Positions 1 through 6,817 of a DNA stretch of 7,317 bases are shown in pieces. Each line of letters starts with the position of its first letter. Positions within the stretch are counted from its first letter, which is position 1. This DNA comes from JBBRLA01 sp038231615 (GTDB taxonomy: Bacteria; Myxococcota_A; Polyangia; Palsa-1104; JAEUJZ01): positions 1 to 7,317 of the forward strand of contig JBBRLA010000442.1 in assembly GCA_038231615.1 (NCBI GenBank). Direction: 5' to 3'. Below the pieces are notes generated by a model that saw nothing but the letters and a program-made list of their open reading frames with translations, was not told the origin of the DNA and did not search any database. The position numbers and the translations under genes were made by a program.

Positions 1-1
1 G

Positions 2-1333
2 GCGGCACCGGGCAGGGCGGGGGCTGCGGGCGCTGAGGCAACCGGTGGTGGGGCGGTAGTAGAGGGTGCGGCGAACGGTGGGGCCGCGGGGGGTGGGGCC
101 GTTGACGGCAGTGCCGCGGGGGGTGGAGCGAGTGCGGGCGTCGGGGCGAGCGCGGGCGGTGCGGGCACCGGGGCCGGCGCGGGCGAGGGTCGCGAAGATC
201 ATGACGCCGACGACGACGGAATCGCCGATCTGGACCTGGGCCCGGAGGCATTCACCCACAGCCTGGCGATGCAGATGGCCGCGCAGGGCGTGGCGCTGGA
301 GGAGAAACAGGAGTTTTTAGATAATCGGCAGCAACAGATGGACATTGAGAAGGATCGACTGGAGCGGGAGAAGCGGGAACTGGCCGAGCGCGAGGCTCGG
401 GTGACGCAAAACGAGGCGGCGGAGCGGGAGATGCGGGAGGCGTTGGGGCAGACCGGGAGCCATGCGGGGGGTCTCTCGGGGCTGGCGGAGCAGCGATTGC
501 GGGAGGCGCTGGCCGTGCAGGCGGTGGCGCGGGCGGAAAAGGAGGCAGTGCAGGCGGAGAAGGCGGCGGCGGCGCGGGTGCTGATCGAGGCGCAGGAAGA
601 GCGGCGAGCGATTGGGGTGCTGGCCGCCCAGGCGGCGGCGGATCGGCAGGCGGCGGTGGGGGAGCGGGCGCGGGCGGAGGTCGAACTCGGCGAGGCGCGG
701 GTGCTGAAGGCCGGGTTTTTGGCGCAGAAGGAGACGCTGCTGGCCGAGCAGGCGGCGTTCGTCGAGCAGCGGGCCTCGCAGGCCCCGAGGGAGGCGGAGC
801 TTTCGGCCCGCCTGCGCGAAGTGCAGGAGCGTGAGGCGGCGTTGGTTCCGAGGGAAGCTGAAGCCAAGGATGTGGTGGAGCGGTACCAGCAGGGCGCGAC
901 GGAGAACGAGGCGGAGCGGAAGCGGTTGGCAAAGATCTCGGAGGAACTGACCGAACGAGGACGCATGGTCGGCGGCGGGATCGTCGTCCTGCCGGACGAG
1001 CCGGAGGATCTGATGACCACCCTGGACGGCATCCGCGAGAACGCGGAGCGCTTGATGTTGCTGCAGGAGATCCTGGACGTTCAGCTCGATGAGGAGGAGC
1101 AGTTGAAGAGCGGAACGCTGTGCCAGGTGGCGATGGAGGCGTTCGTGCGGTTCGAGCGAGCGAACAAGGACCTGGACCCCCTCTTGCGGACCACGCTGAT
1201 GGTCCTGAACAAGCGGCACCATGCGAAGATGGAGACCGCGGCCAAGTGGGGTGAGACGGAGCAGGCGAGCTACCGGAAGATGAGGGGCGAGCCTGATCCC
1301 AAGCCAGCCGCCAAGGCCCAGACGCCGGGGTAG
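2..1333 (+). CDS. Coiled-coil protein with Gly/Ala-rich linker, function unknown (5' end off window)
   Basis: I do not recognise this family. The reading frame is open from base 2, so the gene starts before the window. The first ATG inside it (269) is probably not the real start, because the open frame continues upstream without a stop. Visible residues 1-63 are almost only Gly, Ala, Val, Ser and Thr, a flexible linker. Residues 68-76 read DADDDGIAD, matching the calcium-binding DxDxDGxxD pattern of thrombospondin type 3 repeats, but only once. From about residue 97 to 320 the chain is rich in Glu, Arg, Gln and Ala with heptad-like spacing (for example DIEKDRLEREKRELAEREAR), so a long coiled coil is likely, with a Gly break near residue 155. 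The last 120 residues (from GRMVGGGIVVLPDEPEDL) look helical and globular and include KRHHAKMETAAKWGE. The tail is Pro/Lys/Ala-rich. No signal peptide or membrane segment is visible in this part. A structural or scaffold role is possible but is only inference. Confidence 0.75.
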   Translation, partial: AAPGRAGAAGAEATGGGAVVEGAANGGAAGGGAVDGSAAGGGASAGVGASAGGAGTGAGAGEGREDHDADDDGIADLDLGPEAFTHSLAMQMAAQGVALEEKQEFLDNRQQQMDIEKDRLEREKRELAEREARVTQNEAAEREMREALGQTGSHAGGLSGLAEQRLREALAVQAVARAEKEAVQAEKAAAARVLIEAQEERRAIGVLAAQAAADRQAAVGERARAEVELGEARVLKAGFLAQKETLLAEQAAFVEQRASQAPREAELSARLREVQEREAALVPREAEAKDVVERYQQGATENEAERKRLAKISEELTERGRMVGGGIVVLPDEPEDLMTTLDGIRENAERLMLLQEILDVQLDEEEQLKSGTLCQVAMEAFVRFERANKDLDPLLRTTLMVLNKRHHAKMETAAKWGETEQASYRKMRGEPDPKPAAKAQTPG

Positions 1334-1343
1334 CCGGGAAGCC

Positions 1344-1361
1344 GGGGCCGCCTTCGGCCCC
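1344..1361 (+). terminator. Possible terminator hairpin after coiled-coil gene
   Basis: GGGGCCG, a CCTT loop and CGGCCCC form a perfect 7-bp all-GC stem that starts 10 bases after the TAG stop. There is no T-tract after it, so it is not a classical intrinsic terminator. It may still stop or stabilise the transcript 3' end. The first copy of the near-palindromic repeat begins inside its right arm. Confidence 0.35.
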
Positions 1362-1495
1362 CCAATGTTGGGGAGCGAAGGCCCGACTCCCCAATGTTGG
1401 GGAAGGAAGCCCAGGCCCCCCAATGTTGGGGAAGGAAGGCCCGACTCCCCAATGTTGGGGAAGGGGGAAGGAAGCCCAGGCCCCCAATGTTGGGG
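1360..1495. repeat. Five-copy array of 14-bp near-palindrome CCCCAATGTTGGGG
   Basis: CCCCAATGTTGGGG occurs, without any mismatch, at 1360-1373, 1389-1402, 1418-1431, 1447-1460 and 1482-1495. Its arms CCCCAA and TTGGGG are complementary around a central TG. The first four copies have an exact 29-bp period and the last step is 35 bp. The spacers alternate between two types: AAGGAAGGCCCGACT-like (first and third) and AAGGAAGCCCAGGCC-like (second and fourth), so there is also a 58-bp higher-order period. The fourth spacer carries a short extra purine stretch. Possible roles are a binding array for a dimeric protein, mRNA 3'-end hairpins, or a selfish minisatellite; the sequence does not decide between them. 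Confidence 0.9.
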
Positions 1496-1664
1496 AGGAC
1501 GCTTCAGAATAACCGGCTACCGGGAAATTCAAGCGTGGGGGCGGAGTGGGTGGGCGCCCGACGCGCTAGCGGTGGGCTCCCACGCAGCAGGGGACCCACG
1601 CGGACATTACTCTTGCGCCCACCTTCATGCGGGCCACCATCATTTTCGCTCGCCTTGTTGCCCC

Positions 1665-1765
1665 AAACCCCGATCCAGTCCATCCAAACCCCGATCCAGT
1701 CCATCCAAACCCCGATCCAGTCCATCCAAACCCCGATCCAGTCCATCCAGACCCCGATCCAGTCC
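1665..1765. repeat. 21-bp tandem repeat (minisatellite), about 4.8 copies
   Basis: Four identical 21-bp copies start at 1665, 1686, 1707 and 1728. Each is AAA followed by CCCCGATCCAGTCCATCC. A fifth, partial copy at 1749-1765 differs by one base (AGA for AAA) and then diverges. Four perfect copies point to recent expansion by slippage or unequal exchange. Because 21 is a multiple of three, frames through the array stay open and give meaningless heptapeptide repeats. The array ends about 68 bases before the putative promoter of the downstream ATPase gene. Confidence 0.9.
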
Positions 1766-1832
1766 GCAACCTAGCTCTCACAAACCATCCAGCTCATTGG
1801 GCGGCCATGATGAGCATCCTCAAGTCCCCGCC

Positions 1833-1861
1833 TTGACCCCACCCCCGGTGCGGGCTAGCGT
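1833..1861 (+). promoter_or_regulatory. Putative promoter of the ATPase/nuclease gene
   Basis: TTGACC (1833-1838, five of six to the sigma70 -35 consensus), a 17-base spacer and TAGCGT (1856-1861, keeping the key T, A and final T of the -10 box). The ATG lies 8 bases after the -10 box, so transcription would start at or next to the start codon. There is no Shine-Dalgarno sequence before that ATG, which fits a leaderless message. Prediction from sequence only. Confidence 0.4.
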
Positions 1862-1869
1862 CCTGCATC

Positions 1870-3405
1870 ATGGAGCGATTTTTTAACACCGAGGGTCCTT
1901 GCGAGCCTTCGCGGCACTACATGCTGCCTCCGCTTGACCGCCTCCCCACCCTTCACCATCTCATCGACCGCGGCAAGTACATCGCCTTGCATGCGCCGCG
2001 CCAGGTCGGCAAGACCACGTCGCTCAGCACGCTGGCCATGCAACTTACCAGCGAGGGCCGCTATGCTGCGGTGCTGGTCTCCATGGAGACTGGCGCGCCG
2101 GCAAATACGCCCACGGGTATGGCCGAGGACGCCATCCTTGACGACTGGCGAGATGCCATCCTGGCACAGCTTCCGCCTGAATTGCAGCCTCCTGCATGGC
2201 CCGATGCGCCCCCGCAGCGGCGCATCGGCATGGCCCTTAGCACATGGGCGCGGGCCTGTCCCCGGCCGCTCGTCGTGTTCCTCGATGAGATCGATTCTTT
2301 GGATGGAGCCAAGTTGGTCTCCGTGCTGCGCCAGCTCCGCTCCGGCTACATTCGGCGGCCCGGAGCCTTCCCTTGGGCCCTGGCCCTCTGCGGGATGAGA
2401 GATGTCCGCGACGACAGGGTCGATTTCGAAGAGCCCGAGCGCTCCCACAGCGCCAGTCCCTTCAACATCAAGGAGTCCCTTGGCCTGCGCAACTTCAACG
2501 CTGCCGAGGTGGCCTCCCTGTACCAACAGCACACGGAGCAGACCGGCCAGGCATTCACCCTGGAGGCCGTCCAGCGCGCCTTTACCCTCTCGGGGGGGCA
2601 CCCGTGGCTGGTCAACGCGCTGGGGGCCCAACTCATGGACTTCCTGGTCCCCGATCGCCAGGTAGTCATCACGGCGGAGCATGTCGAGCGCGCCAAGGAG
2701 GAGATCATCCTCCGGCGCGAGACCCACCTGGACTCGCTCATCGAGCGCCTGCGCATGCCCCGCGTCCGCCGCGTCATCGAACCCATCCTGGTCGGCGAGA
2801 ACATCAACATGAATGCGCTCAACGACGACATTGCCTTCGTCCGCGATCTCGGTCTGGTGGTGGATCGACCGAACCTGCGCATTGCCAACCCCATCTACGC
2901 CGAGATCATCCCGCGCGCACTCAGCTACCGTATGCAGATCAACATGGTCCAGGAGGTGGCGTGGTATCTCCGGCCCGACGGCAGCCTGGACATGATCCTG
3001 CTCCTGGCCGCCTTCCAGGAGTTCTTCGCCGAGCACAGCGAGTCCTGGCTCGGGCGCTTCGACTACCAGGAGGCGGGGCCGCACCTTTTCCTCATGGCCT
3101 TCTTGCAGCGCATCGTCAATGGCGGCGGTCGCATCACCCGGGAGTTCGCCGTCGGCTCGGGACGAGCCGATCTGGTGGTGGAATATGCCGGTCGTCGGGA
3201 CGTGTTGGAACTCAAAATCTATCACGGCTCGCATACGGAGAAGCAAGCCGTGGAGCAGCTCAGCGGCTATCTGGAGCGGCTTGGCGAGCGGGAAGCCTAT
3301 CTGGTCCTTTTCGATCGGGGCCTCCGACGAAGCTGGGCCGACAAAATCTATATCAAAGAAGTCGAGGGCCTGCACGGGGAACGACTCCACGTTTTCGGCG
3401 CGTAG
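1870..3405 (+). CDS. AAA-like ATPase with C-terminal PD-(D/E)XK nuclease-like domain
   Basis: This is a 511-residue protein that looks complete. The N-terminus (FFNTEGPCEPSRHYMLPPL, then the P-loop APRQVGKTT at 42-50) resembles the AAA_35/archaeal-type AAA-like ATPases. Walker B is LVVFLDEID (134-142), with the Asp-Glu pair at 139-140. SGGHPWLVNALG (241-252) is typical of the helical lid in this group, and residues about 285-350 look like a winged-helix segment. The C-terminus has the PD-(D/E)XK signature: D434 in GRADLVV, then E447-x-K449 in VLELKI, followed by Gln459 and Gln463 on a helix (KQAVEQLSGYL). ATP-driven DNA binding or cleavage is inferred from the families; the substrate is unknown. 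Such fusions are widespread and have been linked to mobile or defence functions without firm proof. ATG 1870 is the first ATG after an in-frame TGA at 1834. No partner gene is adjacent in the same operon. Confidence 0.85.
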   Translation: MERFFNTEGPCEPSRHYMLPPLDRLPTLHHLIDRGKYIALHAPRQVGKTTSLSTLAMQLTSEGRYAAVLVSMETGAPANTPTGMAEDAILDDWRDAILAQLPPELQPPAWPDAPPQRRIGMALSTWARACPRPLVVFLDEIDSLDGAKLVSVLRQLRSGYIRRPGAFPWALALCGMRDVRDDRVDFEEPERSHSASPFNIKESLGLRNFNAAEVASLYQQHTEQTGQAFTLEAVQRAFTLSGGHPWLVNALGAQLMDFLVPDRQVVITAEHVERAKEEIILRRETHLDSLIERLRMPRVRRVIEPILVGENINMNALNDDIAFVRDLGLVVDRPNLRIANPIYAEIIPRALSYRMQINMVQEVAWYLRPDGSLDMILLLAAFQEFFAEHSESWLGRFDYQEAGPHLFLMAFLQRIVNGGGRITREFAVGSGRADLVVEYAGRRDVLELKIYHGSHTEKQAVEQLSGYLERLGEREAYLVLFDRGLRRSWADKIYIKEVEGLHGERLHVFGA

Positions 3406-3452
3406 CCCGTCCTGGCACGTCCAGACCGCCGGTCGGTGTTCGCAAGCTGACC

Positions 3453-3481
3453 TTGCCCCAAGTTGTCCGTCGGTGCATAAT
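3453..3481 (+). promoter_or_regulatory. Putative promoter of the MMPL exporter gene
   Basis: TTGCCC (3453-3458), a spacer of exactly 17 bases and CATAAT (3476-3481, five of six to the -10 consensus). Transcription would begin near 3488. That is downstream of a possible TTG start at 3484 and only a few bases before ATG 3493, so the promoter favours 3493 as the start and a nearly leaderless message. Prediction from sequence only. Confidence 0.5.
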
Positions 3482-3492
3482 GGTTGGTCCCG

Positions 3493-6009
3493 ATGTCGCC
3501 CCTTCATCCTGTCCGCTTGCTCCATCGTCCCCGAGCGCTGCTCCTTTGCCTGCTGCTCTTCAGCGCGCTGATGGTCTCCGTCGCCATGCGCCTGCGCCTC
3601 GAGGGCAACGTTATCGAACTCCTGCCTCGATCGTCCAGTGCCGCCCGTACCTTCGCCACCTTCACGCGCAGCCTGGTGGCGGGCCAGGAACTCGTCATCC
3701 TGGTCCTTTGCGACGACCCCACCCGCCTTACCACCTTCGCCGATGAATATGCCGCCGGCCTGACACGCCTGCCCGGGGCCCGGCAGGTCACCTACCGAGT
3801 GTCCCGGCAGTCCGCCGACTACCTGCGCAACCACTTGCTCCTTCTGCTCAATGAAGACGAGATCACCGAGCTGTCCCGGCGGCTTTTGCCCGAGGCCATG
3901 CGGACCCAGGTGCGCCACCTGCGCGGCCTGCTGACCCTGCCCGGCGGCGGCGCCATGGCGCCCCTTTTGACCGCCGACCCGCTCGACCTGCTCCTCCTGA
4001 TTGGGAAGCGCATCGCTTCGGGGCTGCCGGTGGATGCGCAGTCGGGCTACTTCCGCACCGTCGATGGAAAGGCCCTGGTCATCAAGGTGCGGCCGGGCTT
4101 CGACCCGATGGACTGGGATGCCGACCAGCGCCTGCTGGATGGGGCCTCGGCCCTGGCCCGCTCGCTGGGGGCGCAGGTCGCCGGGACCCATATTATGAGC
4201 GGAAAAAACCCCGTTGTAGCGTTCACCGGGAGCTACGCTTTTCCGCCCTATTACAAGAAATGGCTGGAGCAGGACTCGGCCCTTTCGACGATCATCTCGG
4301 CGGGATCCGTGCTGCTGCTCTTCGCCCTCTTCTTCCGGTCCCTGCGCATCCTGCCCATCGTGGCCCTGCCCCTGGGATGCGCCGGGCTGTGGACCGCGGC
4401 GGCGGCGGCGCTCTTCTTCCACCGCATCAACGGGGTGTCGATCGCTTTTGGGACCATCCTGGTAGCCATCGGCATAGATCTGCCCATTCAGTTGTACAAC
4501 CGGCTGCGCGAGGAACTCCTGCGCTTGCCCCCGCACGAGGCGGTGCGCCACACCATCGCCACGCTCGCCGGGCCGGCGGTGCTGGCGACGCTGGGGCCGG
4601 CGGCGGTGTTCTTCTGCTGCGCCCTTTCGGACTACCGCGGCCTGAAGGAGCTGGGCATCCTTTCGGGGGTCGGGCTTTGCCTGAACTGCATCGCCATGTT
4701 GACGATGTTTCCCGCGCTGCTCATCGTCATGCCGACGCGGCTGTGGTATGGCCGCAGCACGCAGCAGGCGGATCGGCTCACCAGCGTGAGCCAGCAGGGC
4801 GCTCCGCCCCGGGGCGTGCTGGCGGCGCTTTTGCGCGTGGGACATCCGCGAGCGGTGCTGCTCTTCTCGGCCTGCCTGCTGCTGCTGGCACTGCCGCTGG
4901 CCCGGCGGTTGACCTTCGATCGGCGCCTCTTGCAGATGGAGCCGGACACGCTGCCACCGGCGGCAGCTGAGAAGGAACTGGGCCGCCGCTTCGGGGACCG
5001 GCAGCACCTGCTGGCGGCGCTGATCGAAGACTCCGACCCGGATCGGGCGCTGTGGCGGGCGGACCTGTGGCAGAAGGAGGCGGAGCGGCTGCGCACGGCG
5101 GGCCTCCTGCGCGGGTATCAGGCATTGGGCACGTTGGTGCCGTCGCGGCGGACGCAGGAAGAACGCCTCACGCTGCTGCGCCGGCTGGACCTGCCGGCGG
5201 CGGGACAGCGGTTGGAGGCGGCGCTGGCCCGGGAGGGCTTCGACACGGCGCCCTTCGCATCGTTCCTTTTGCAGCTCAAAAAGGAACCGGTGCCGGTGGG
5301 CATCGGCGACCTTCTGGAAACCGAACTGGGCTTCCTGGTTCGAAGCCACATGGCCGACGTGCCCCAAAGGGGCGGCGAGCCGGCGCGGCGGGTGGTGGCG
5401 AATTACCTCTTTGTTGACGATGGGCCCTCCCTTTCGCCCCTCCTCGCGGAGCTGTCCCGCTTTGCCCGCACCGAGGCTGGGGGCAGCGTCACCGGTCGGC
5501 CCTTGCTGGAACTCGAGCTGCGGGCCATCGTCGAACGCGATACCCGGCGCGTGACGCTGGCCTCGGTGGTCTCGGTGGCGCTCCTGCTGCTGCTCTTCTA
5601 CCGGCGCTGGCGGCCGATTGTCGCGGTGCTGCTGCCGCTCTCGCTGGCGTGGGTGCTCTTCGCGGCGGTCATGAGCCTGCTCGGGCTGAAGTTGAACCTG
5701 TACAACCTGCTGGCCATCCCGCTGTGCATCGGCTACGGCATCGACGATCATGTCTTCCTGGTGCATCGCCATGAGGCCACGCCGCCTCATCTTCGCGACC
5801 CGGCGCGGGTCCTTTTCACCACGGGTCGGGCGATCGTGTTGACCACCCTGTCAACGATGGTCGGGTTTGCCGGGCTGTTGGTGGCCCACTTCGAGGGGCT
5901 GCGCCTGCTGGGGATCTCGGGGGCGCTGGCGGTGCTGCTGTGCCTCTTTGCGGCGTTTGCGGTTTTGCCGGCGCTTCTGGCCCTGCTCTGGCCCCGGACG
6001 CCAGCATGA
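3493..6009 (+). CDS. RND superfamily / MMPL-family exporter
   Basis: This is an inner-membrane, proton-driven exporter of about 838 residues, a usual size for the family, with the two-fold RND layout. TM1 lies at about 15-33, followed by a periplasmic domain (34-262, opening with the family-like VIELLP). TM2-6 lie at about 265-412 and TM7 at about 453-469. A second periplasmic domain follows (470-685), then TM8-12 at about 687-831. TM4 carries AIGIDLPIQLYNR and TM10 carries GYGIDDHVFLVHRHE. Their Asp residues in the membrane match the proton-relay position of MMPL proteins. Relatives (COG1033/COG4258 and the hopanoid transporter HpnN) move lipids or other hydrophobic compounds, but no neighbouring biosynthesis gene identifies the cargo here. 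I chose ATG 3493 over TTG 3484 because of the putative promoter. No Shine-Dalgarno is seen. The stop overlaps the ATG of a lipoprotein-like frame (ATGA), suggesting a former operon partner. Its last 25 codons recur at 6842-6916. Confidence 0.9.
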   Translation: MSPLHPVRLLHRPRALLLCLLLFSALMVSVAMRLRLEGNVIELLPRSSSAARTFATFTRSLVAGQELVILVLCDDPTRLTTFADEYAAGLTRLPGARQVTYRVSRQSADYLRNHLLLLLNEDEITELSRRLLPEAMRTQVRHLRGLLTLPGGGAMAPLLTADPLDLLLLIGKRIASGLPVDAQSGYFRTVDGKALVIKVRPGFDPMDWDADQRLLDGASALARSLGAQVAGTHIMSGKNPVVAFTGSYAFPPYYKKWLEQDSALSTIISAGSVLLLFALFFRSLRILPIVALPLGCAGLWTAAAAALFFHRINGVSIAFGTILVAIGIDLPIQLYNRLREELLRLPPHEAVRHTIATLAGPAVLATLGPAAVFFCCALSDYRGLKELGILSGVGLCLNCIAMLTMFPALLIVMPTRLWYGRSTQQADRLTSVSQQGAPPRGVLAALLRVGHPRAVLLFSACLLLLALPLARRLTFDRRLLQMEPDTLPPAAAEKELGRRFGDRQHLLAALIEDSDPDRALWRADLWQKEAERLRTAGLLRGYQALGTLVPSRRTQEERLTLLRRLDLPAAGQRLEAALAREGFDTAPFASFLLQLKKEPVPVGIGDLLETELGFLVRSHMADVPQRGGEPARRVVANYLFVDDGPSLSPLLAELSRFARTEAGGSVTGRPLLELELRAIVERDTRRVTLASVVSVALLLLLFYRRWRPIVAVLLPLSLAWVLFAAVMSLLGLKLNLYNLLAIPLCIGYGIDDHVFLVHRHEATPPHLRDPARVLFTTGRAIVLTTLSTMVGFAGLLVAHFEGLRLLGISGALAVLLCLFAAFAVLPALLALLWPRTPA

Positions 6010-6149
6010 GACCCCGCTACGCGCGCCGCCTGGGCGGCTTCGTCTGCTTCGTCTCGCTCTTCTTGCCGGCTTGCGTCGCCATGGCGCTGATGCAGGGGCG
6101 GACACGGTCCTCTGCCAAATGGATCTCGGCGGCCTGCTCCAAGATGTAG
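6006..6149 (+). pseudogene. Truncated lipoprotein gene (signal peptide only)
   Basis: The frame starts at an ATG that overlaps the exporter stop as ATGA, the usual sign of translational coupling. Its 47 residues begin with a basic stretch (MRPRYARRLGG), then a hydrophobic core (FVCFVSLFLPAC) ending in Leu-Pro-Ala-Cys, a good lipobox. That suggests an outer-membrane or periplasmic lipoprotein that worked with the exporter. After about residue 26 (near base 6083) the frame runs antisense to sequence that belongs to the reverse-strand ATPase, and it stops at 6149. I infer that the rest of the gene was lost when that ATPase segment arrived. The lipoprotein family cannot be told from a signal peptide alone, and a chance short frame is possible. 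Confidence 0.45.
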
Positions 6150-6790
6150 CCGAGGATGGCGCCGTGGATGCCCTGGATGGTCAGATTGGGAATCGCCATG
6201 CGCAGTTGGTCTTGCACGTCGTGGTAGGCGTCGTGGTCGCCGCGGGCTATGAGGTCGTTGACCAGTTTGTCGTACTCATCCACGAGGATGTACATGGGAT
6301 GGGGCGACCCGCGCAGGAAGTCCAGGAACGCCCCGAGGAGATCACCCGGCGAGCGGGCCTTTTCGGCATAGGGGAGCCACTCCGCAAGCTGGCCCGGGAG
6401 CAGGGACTCGTAATACTGAAAGAACCTGCGCAGGCGCAGGTTCAGTCCCTGGAGCAGAGACTCGCGCAGGGCATCGACGCCTTGCTCCAGGCCCAGGCCG
6501 GAGAAGTCGAGCTTGAGGATCAGGTAGCGGTTGCGTTCGGAGGTGGGGTGGTCGCCGACGTGAAGGCCGCGGAAGAGCGCGTCGAACTGGTCCTTGCGGG
6601 CGATGTTGTAATAGTGTTCCAGCATGGACAAAAGCGTGGTCTTGCCGAAGCGGCGGGGGCGCAGGAACAGGACGTAGCTACGGCCGCGCTGCTTGTCCTC
6701 CAGCATCGGAATGAAGCGGGTCTTGTCGGCGTAGAAGAAGTCGTCTTTCCGGAGGCGGGCGAAATCAGAGATGGCGTAGGGAAGATTCAT
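6017..6790 (-). CDS. Truncated, internally deleted AAA-ATPase (PD-(D/E)XK fusion family remnant)
   Basis: The N-terminus MNLPYAISDFARLR, the tyrosine-rich FFYADKTRFI, the P-loop LRPRRFGKTT (residues 43-52) and Walker B YILVDEYD (167-174) match the AAA-ATPase family (PF09820) that is normally fused to a PD-(D/E)XK nuclease domain (PF08011), about 500-570 residues in all. This protein has only 257. After DLIARGDHDAYHDVQ the sequence appears to jump to a segment (IPNLTIQGIHGAILGYILEQAAE) that in full relatives lies much later, so an in-frame internal deletion near base 6205 is likely. The nuclease domain is missing. The last 21 residues (from base 6082 down) are antisense to the lipoprotein fragment and are not family sequence. 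ATG 6790 is preferred over an in-frame ATG at 6817 because it matches the family start and lies just after a -10 element. The product is probably non-functional, though the frame is open. Confidence 0.75.
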   Translation of the reverse strand: MNLPYAISDFARLRKDDFFYADKTRFIPMLEDKQRGRSYVLFLRPRRFGKTTLLSMLEHYYNIARKDQFDALFRGLHVGDHPTSERNRYLILKLDFSGLGLEQGVDALRESLLQGLNLRLRRFFQYYESLLPGQLAEWLPYAEKARSPGDLLGAFLDFLRGSPHPMYILVDEYDKLVNDLIARGDHDAYHDVQDQLRMAIPNLTIQGIHGAILGYILEQAAEIHLAEDRVRPCISAMATQAGKKSETKQTKPPRRRA

Positions 6791-6798
6791 GCACGCTT

Positions 6799-6807
6799 TA
6801 TATAGCA
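6799..6807 (-). promoter_or_regulatory. Putative extended -10 promoter of the truncated ATPase gene
   Basis: Read on the reverse strand, TGCTATATA is an extended -10 element (TGn followed by TATATA, five of six to consensus). No good -35 box lies 17 bases further up, as is common for extended -10 promoters. Eight bases separate it from ATG 6790, and no Shine-Dalgarno sequence is present, the same arrangement as at the two + strand promoters of this window. This AT-rich patch stands out in otherwise GC-rich DNA. Confidence 0.4.
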
Positions 6808-6817
6808 TGACTTCCAC

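Larger units (their letters stand above)
1334..1869. other. Repeat-bearing intergenic region
   Basis: These 536 bases separate the coiled-coil gene from the ATPase gene. They hold a GC hairpin just after the stop codon, an array of five 14-bp near-palindromes (1360-1495), a 21-bp minisatellite (1665-1765) and a putative promoter (1833-1861). Between 1496 and 1664 I see only a short inverted repeat (GTGGG-CT-CCCAC at 1572-1583) and no gene. Several short frames on both strands cross this region, but their translations simply read the repeats (for example PQCWG or NPDPVHP units), so I do not treat them as genes. Confidence 0.7.

Noticed and set aside
1360..1495. CRISPR-like array
   Set aside because: The repeat is only 14 bp, the spacers are 15 bp and themselves repeat in an A-B-A-B pattern, and no cas gene is present.
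252..1532. Long reverse-strand frames (up to 426 codons) opposite the coiled-coil gene
   Set aside because: They give Pro/Ser/Arg-rich low-complexity translations, mirror images of a Glu/Ala/Arg coiled coil, and run through the intergenic palindromes.
1365..1886. Small + strand protein made of repeats across the intergenic region
   Set aside because: All frames are open there because 21 is a multiple of three. The peptides only restate the DNA repeats and there is no ribosome binding site or conserved domain.
3430..3445. GACC-GCC-GGTC hairpin as a terminator of the ATPase/nuclease gene
   Set aside because: The stem is only 4 bp, has a 3-base loop and no T-tract.
3484..3492. TTG at 3484 as the exporter start
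   Set aside because: It precedes the likely transcription start of the CATAAT promoter and adds only Met-Val-Pro, while ATG 3493 is a stronger start codon.
1855..5790. A 1311-codon open frame on the reverse strand, antisense to the ATPase and exporter genes
   Set aside because: It is the shadow of two + strand genes that happen to share the same phase in GC-rich DNA. The translation is Gln/Arg/Gly/His-rich with no domain, while the + strand frames carry clear Walker, nuclease and MMPL motifs.
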